Source: Pseudolabrys sp. | GTDB taxonomy: Bacteria > Pseudomonadota > Alphaproteobacteria > Rhizobiales > Xanthobacteraceae | Direction: 5' to 3' | Length of the DNA stretch: 64,000 nt | Assembly (NCBI GenBank): GCA_029980465.1 | Contig: JARYIJ010000001.1 | Span: forward strand, 3,297,501-3,361,500 | Part shown: one piece after another, positions 61,046 through 64,000 of the stretch | Layout of the letters: each line of letters opens with the position of its first letter | Position numbering within the stretch: the first letter of the stretch is position 1 | Program-made: the position numbers and the translations under genes | Notes under the pieces: model-generated | The model's database searches: none | What the model saw: only the letters and a program-made list of their open reading frames with translations | Told to the model about the DNA's origin: nothing

Positions 61046-62299
61046 CTATCGGGGCCGCAGCAGCACGTGCTGCTTCTTGCCGAGCGACAGCTTGATCACG
61101 CCATCCGGTGTGATGTCGGCTTCCCCGATGGTATGCTTGTCGCTGGTGATGCGGGCGTCGTTGACTGCAACGGCATTGTTGGCGATTGCGCGGCGCACTT
61201 CGCCGTTTGACGCAGCCAGGCCGGCCGTCACGAACGCATTGAGAACGCCGAGCCCCGCGGCAACGTCCTTGCGGGGGACATCGACGCTTGGCAGCGTGAG
61301 CGAGGTTTCGCCTTGCTCGAAGGTGCGGCGCGCGGTTTCGGCGGCATTGTCGGCCGCCGCGCGGCCGTGCACCAAGGCCGTCGCTTCAGTCGCCAGCACC
61401 TTCTTGGCTTCGTTGATGTCCTGGCCCTTCAGGGCCGCGAGCCGCTCGATCTCGCCGAGCGGCAGGACGGTGAACAGCTTGAGGAAGCGGGCGACATCGC
61501 CGTCCTCGGTGTTGCGCCAGTACTGCCAGTATTCGTAGGGGCTCACGAGAGTCGCGTCGAGCCATACGGCGCCCGCGGCGGTCTTGCCCATCTTGGCGCC
61601 GGACGACGTGGTGATGAGCGGAGAGGTCAGCGCAAAGAGCTGCGCATTCATCATGCGGCGGCCGAGGTCGATGCCGTTGACGATGTTGCCCCACTGGTCC
61701 GAGCCGCCCATCTGCAGCACGCAGCCGTTGCGCTTGTGCAGCTCGACGAAGTCGTAAGCCTGGAGGATCATGTAGTTGAATTCGAGGAACGACAGCTCCT
61801 GCTGGCGCTCGAGCCGCAGCTTGACGCTGTCGAACGACAGCATGCGGTTGACTGAAAAGTGGCGGCCGACATCGCGCAGGAAATCGATGTAGTTGAGCGT
61901 ATTGAGCCAGTCGGCATTGTTGGCCATCAGCGCGTCTGTCGGGCCGTCGCCGAACTTCAGAAACTTCGTGAACACCGTCCGGATGCCGGCGAGGTTGGCG
62001 GCAATCGTCTCGTCGGTCAGGATGCGGCGGCTCTCGTCCTTTCCGGACGGATCGCCGACCCGCGTCGTGCCGCCGCCCATCAGGGCGATCGGCCGGTGGC
62101 CGGTTTGCTGCATCCAGTACAGCATCATGATCGGCAGCAAGGAGCCGACGTGTAGGGACGCGGCCGTGCAATCAAAGCCGATGTAGGCGGTGATCGGTCC
62201 TTTGGCGGCGAGCGCGTCAAGCGCCTCGGGTTCCGAAATCTGCTGGATAAACCCCCGGTTAGCCAGAGTCTGCAAGAAGTCGGATTTATAGGCACTCAT
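61046..62299 (-). CDS. tyrS: Tyrosine--tRNA ligase
   Basis: This 417-residue class I synthetase has the HIGH-type motif HVGS in [16 protein letters not shown] near 51, the [10 protein letters not shown] stretch, the tyrosine-binding [26 protein letters not shown] and the KMSKS-type loop KMGKT (in [16 protein letters not shown]). A C-terminal S4 RNA-binding domain starts at about 350. It is divergent from anmK. Confidence 0.97.
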   Translation of the reverse strand: MSAYKSDFLQTLANRGFIQQISEPEALDALAAKGPITAYIGFDCTAASLHVGSLLPIMMLYWMQQTGHRPIALMGGGTTRVGDPSGKDESRRILTDETIAANLAGIRTVFTKFLKFGDGPTDALMANNADWLNTLNYIDFLRDVGRHFSVNRMLSFDSVKLRLERQQELSFLEFNYMILQAYDFVELHKRNGCVLQMGGSDQWGNIVNGIDLGRRMMNAQLFALTSPLITTSSGAKMGKTAAGAVWLDATLVSPYEYWQYWRNTEDGDVARFLKLFTVLPLGEIERLAALKGQDINEAKKVLATEATALVHGRAAADNAAETARRTFEQGETSLTLPSVDVPRKDVAAGLGVLNAFVTAGLAASNGEVRRAIANNAVAVNDARITSDKHTIGEADITPDGVIKLSLGKKQHVLLRPR

Positions 62300-62413
62300 G
62301 GGGATATCAGGGCTGCCGGGACTGGTCGCGTGCGCGCGGCAGGTGGTGTAACAGGTCCGGCGTCGGATTCAACATTGCATGGCTTGAGCCTTGCGTTGGC
62401 GAGCGGGGGTTGG

Positions 62414-63523
62414 GTGACGTCGATCAAGGCGATTGGACTGATGAGTGGCACGTCGCTCGACGGGGTCGATGTGGCCCTGGTCGAGACGGACGGGGACCGG
62501 ATTCTCGCGCTCGGGCCGACGGGATACCGGGCCTACACGGACGACGAGCGCGCGCTCTTGCGTGAGGCGCTCGCTGCAGGAGCGTCCCTGACCGACCGGA
62601 TGTCGCGGCCCGGCATCCTGGCGCAAGCCGACCAATTCGTCACCGACGTGCACACGCAGGTGGTCGAGCAATTCCTGGCCGAAGAAAACATCGACAAGGG
62701 TGAGATCGGGATCATCGGTTTCCACGGCCAGACCGTCATTCACAAGCCGGAGCTGAGGCTCACGGTGCAGATCGGCGACGGAGCGGCGATGGCGCGCCGT
62801 CTCGGTGTTCTCGTCGCGTACGATTTCCGCGCTGCCGACGTCGCGGCCGGCGGGCAGGGGGCTCCGGTCGTGCCGGTGTTCCATCAGGCGATGGCGCGCG
62901 ATCTCGCTCATCCGCATCCGATTGCCGTGCTCAATATCGGTGGCGTGGCCAACCTCACCTATGTCGACGGCGGCGCCCCGGTGGCCTGCGACACCGGCCC
63001 CGGCAATGCGTTGATCGATGACTTCATGCGCGCGCGCACCGGCGCTCCATACGACAATTACGGCGATGTCGCCGCGACCGGGGCGCCTGACGAGAGCTTC
63101 ATCGAGCGCGTGCTGGAGAATCCGTTTTTCGGCCTCAAGCCGCCGAAATCGCTCGACCGCAACGCCTTTGCCTTCGCCAATATCGGGCTGCCTCATTTCT
63201 CGGTGCCGGACGGCGCCGCGACCCTGTCGGCGCTCACCGTGCAGGCGGTGGCGCGGATCGTGCCGCATCTTCCGGCCGTGCCCCGAGCCTGGATCGTGGC
63301 GGGCGGCGGCGCGCGCAACCGCACGCTCATGAAAATGCTGACGCAAACATTGTCGCCGGCGACGGTCGAGACTGCGGACGCGGTCGGCTGGTCGGCCGAC
63401 GCCCTCGAGGCGCAGGCTTTTGCCTTCCTGGCGGTTCGTACCCTGATGGGAAAGCCGCTGACGTTTCCAGCCACCTCCGGCGCGCCGCGGCCGCTTGCGG
63501 GCGGCATCGTGGCGCGGCCGTAA
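62414..63523 (+). CDS. anmK: Anhydro-N-acetylmuramic acid kinase
   Basis: This 369-residue kinase recycles anhydro-MurNAc from cell wall turnover to MurNAc 6-phosphate. It begins VTSIKAIGLMSGTSLDGVDVAL, the family signature, with IGFHGQTVIHKP, LNIGGVANLTY, CDTGPGNALIDDFM and VAGGGARNRTLM. GTG 62414 is preferred; a longer frame to 62330 is unlikely. It fits functionally with the peptidoglycan genes upstream. Confidence 0.95.
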   Translation: MTSIKAIGLMSGTSLDGVDVALVETDGDRILALGPTGYRAYTDDERALLREALAAGASLTDRMSRPGILAQADQFVTDVHTQVVEQFLAEENIDKGEIGIIGFHGQTVIHKPELRLTVQIGDGAAMARRLGVLVAYDFRAADVAAGGQGAPVVPVFHQAMARDLAHPHPIAVLNIGGVANLTYVDGGAPVACDTGPGNALIDDFMRARTGAPYDNYGDVAATGAPDESFIERVLENPFFGLKPPKSLDRNAFAFANIGLPHFSVPDGAATLSALTVQAVARIVPHLPAVPRAWIVAGGGARNRTLMKMLTQTLSPATVETADAVGWSADALEAQAFAFLAVRTLMGKPLTFPATSGAPRPLAGGIVARP

Positions 63524-63631
63524 CCGGGCGAATTATTCCGTGATGCCGGCGCTTCTGGCGCATCGTGCAAACGATGTTATAACGACGCCCAAATCGAGCG
63601 ATTTCAATCTCTTAACGCGTTTGTTTGCCCA

Positions 63632-64000
63632 ATGCTGGTTCGTGATGTGGCGGCTGCCCTGTCGGCTGACCTTATAGGGGATGGATCCTGGCCGGTCGAT
63701 CGCGTGGTGCATCCTGCGGCCGCCGAGCGGCCGTCCGATCTCGCGGTCGCCCTGACGAGGGACGCATTTGCGGCGCTTGAGGCGTCAAATGCCCAGGCGG
63801 CGATCGTCGCCGCCTCGGCGTCCGCGCCTCGGGACCGTTTTAAGGCGCTTATCGTTGCAAAGGACGAACGTCCCGCGCTTGCCAAACTGACGGCGTTGTT
63901 CGATCACGGGCCTGGCCACGGCCCCGGTATTCATCAGACGGCGCTCGCCGGCCCCGGCACGACGATCGGCGAGGAGACGAGCGTCGGTCCTTACGTGACG
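63632..64000 (+). CDS. LpxD-like UDP-3-O-acylglucosamine N-acyltransferase, N-terminal part
   Basis: The first 123 residues of a protein cut by the window end. The N-terminal domain (VRDVAAALSADLIGDG at the start) and the beginning of a left-handed beta helix (GIHQTALAGPGTTIGEETSVG) fit LpxD, which adds a 3-hydroxyacyl chain to UDP-glucosamine in lipid A synthesis. The sequence is somewhat diverged from typical LpxD, so it may be a paralogue. The normal length of about 340 residues requires about 650 more bases. Confidence 0.75.
   Translation, partial: MLVRDVAAALSADLIGDGSWPVDRVVHPAAAERPSDLAVALTRDAFAALEASNAQAAIVAASASAPRDRFKALIVAKDERPALAKLTALFDHGPGHGPGIHQTALAGPGTTIGEETSVGPYVT

Noticed and set aside
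1..64000. CRISPR arrays, tRNA/rRNA genes, prophage or insertion sequences
   Set aside because: No regularly spaced repeats, cloverleaf segments, integrase or transposase frames were recognised on reading both strands.

Overview
The window reads as chromosomal DNA of a high-GC alphaproteobacterium of the order Hyphomicrobiales (Rhizobiales), near the Bradyrhizobium / Rhodopseudomonas / Pseudolabrys group. This rests on gene content and order, not on a database search. Pointers are an NDUFA12-type complex I accessory protein, an HdaA-type DnaA regulator downstream of a PgsA-like protein and an AI-2E family permease, a B12-dependent ribonucleotide reductase, a ClpS plus Aat N-degron pair, RNase E with a very large S1 insertion, CtrA-type boxes (TTAA-N7-TTAA) and several families of palindromic intergenic repeats. 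No rRNA, tRNA, CRISPR array, phage or insertion sequence was recognised. The window is mostly core genome.

Layout. 0-5 kb: ndk, two YjbE/TerC-family membrane proteins, a molybdopterin oxidoreductase and a DoxX protein. 5-7 kb: purM-purN on the minus strand, separated by a pair of palindromic repeats. 7.3-13.5 kb: a plus-strand run of CDP-alcohol phosphatidyltransferase, AI-2E permease, hdaA, ppk and ppx; ppk is preceded by a PHO-box-like site. 13.5-17.2 kb: a minus-strand run of a solute-binding protein, a ThDP enzyme and rnd. 17.4-21.3 kb: aspS, metA behind a SAM-I/IV-type riboswitch, and a pirin. 21.5-30.6 kb: a CSS-type EAL phosphodiesterase behind two CtrA-like boxes, msrB, small zinc-ribbon and one-helix proteins, a NUDIX hydrolase, a 2-hydroxyacid dehydrogenase, clpS, an SDR, a 40-residue membrane microprotein, an outer-membrane barrel and an L,D-transpeptidase-like (DUF2778) protein. 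30.9-32.1 kb: two tandem paralogous exported proteins of unknown function that share an upstream dyad. 32.3-36.4 kb: an orphan DUF2442 gene and nrdJ, which carries an apparent in-frame palindromic insertion. 37.3-39.5 kb: NDUFA12, a DUF2155 protein and aat. 39.7-46.3 kb: a single-domain response regulator, aroQ-accB-accC, a DsbA-like protein, an M48 protease with repeats and an aminotransferase. 46.3-64 kb: rne, amiC, mrcA, prfB (programmed +1 frameshift), an M23 peptidase, bcp, an AsmA-like giant, tyrS, anmK and the start of an lpxD-like gene.

How the genes fit together. The right third is rich in envelope biogenesis: amidase, PBP1a, LytM/M23, anhydro-MurNAc kinase, LpxD-like acyltransferase, AsmA-like protein, M48 protease and DsbA-like protein. 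The L,D-transpeptidase-like protein and outer-membrane barrel further left belong to the same theme. clpS and aat encode recognition and tagging in the N-degron pathway. The most rewarding places for follow-up are the metA leader, whose sequence supports a specific translational switch and whose enzyme carries the Glu111 associated with acetyl-CoA use; the duplicated secreted proteins with their shared dyad; the CtrA-like boxes; and the palindromic element inside nrdJ.
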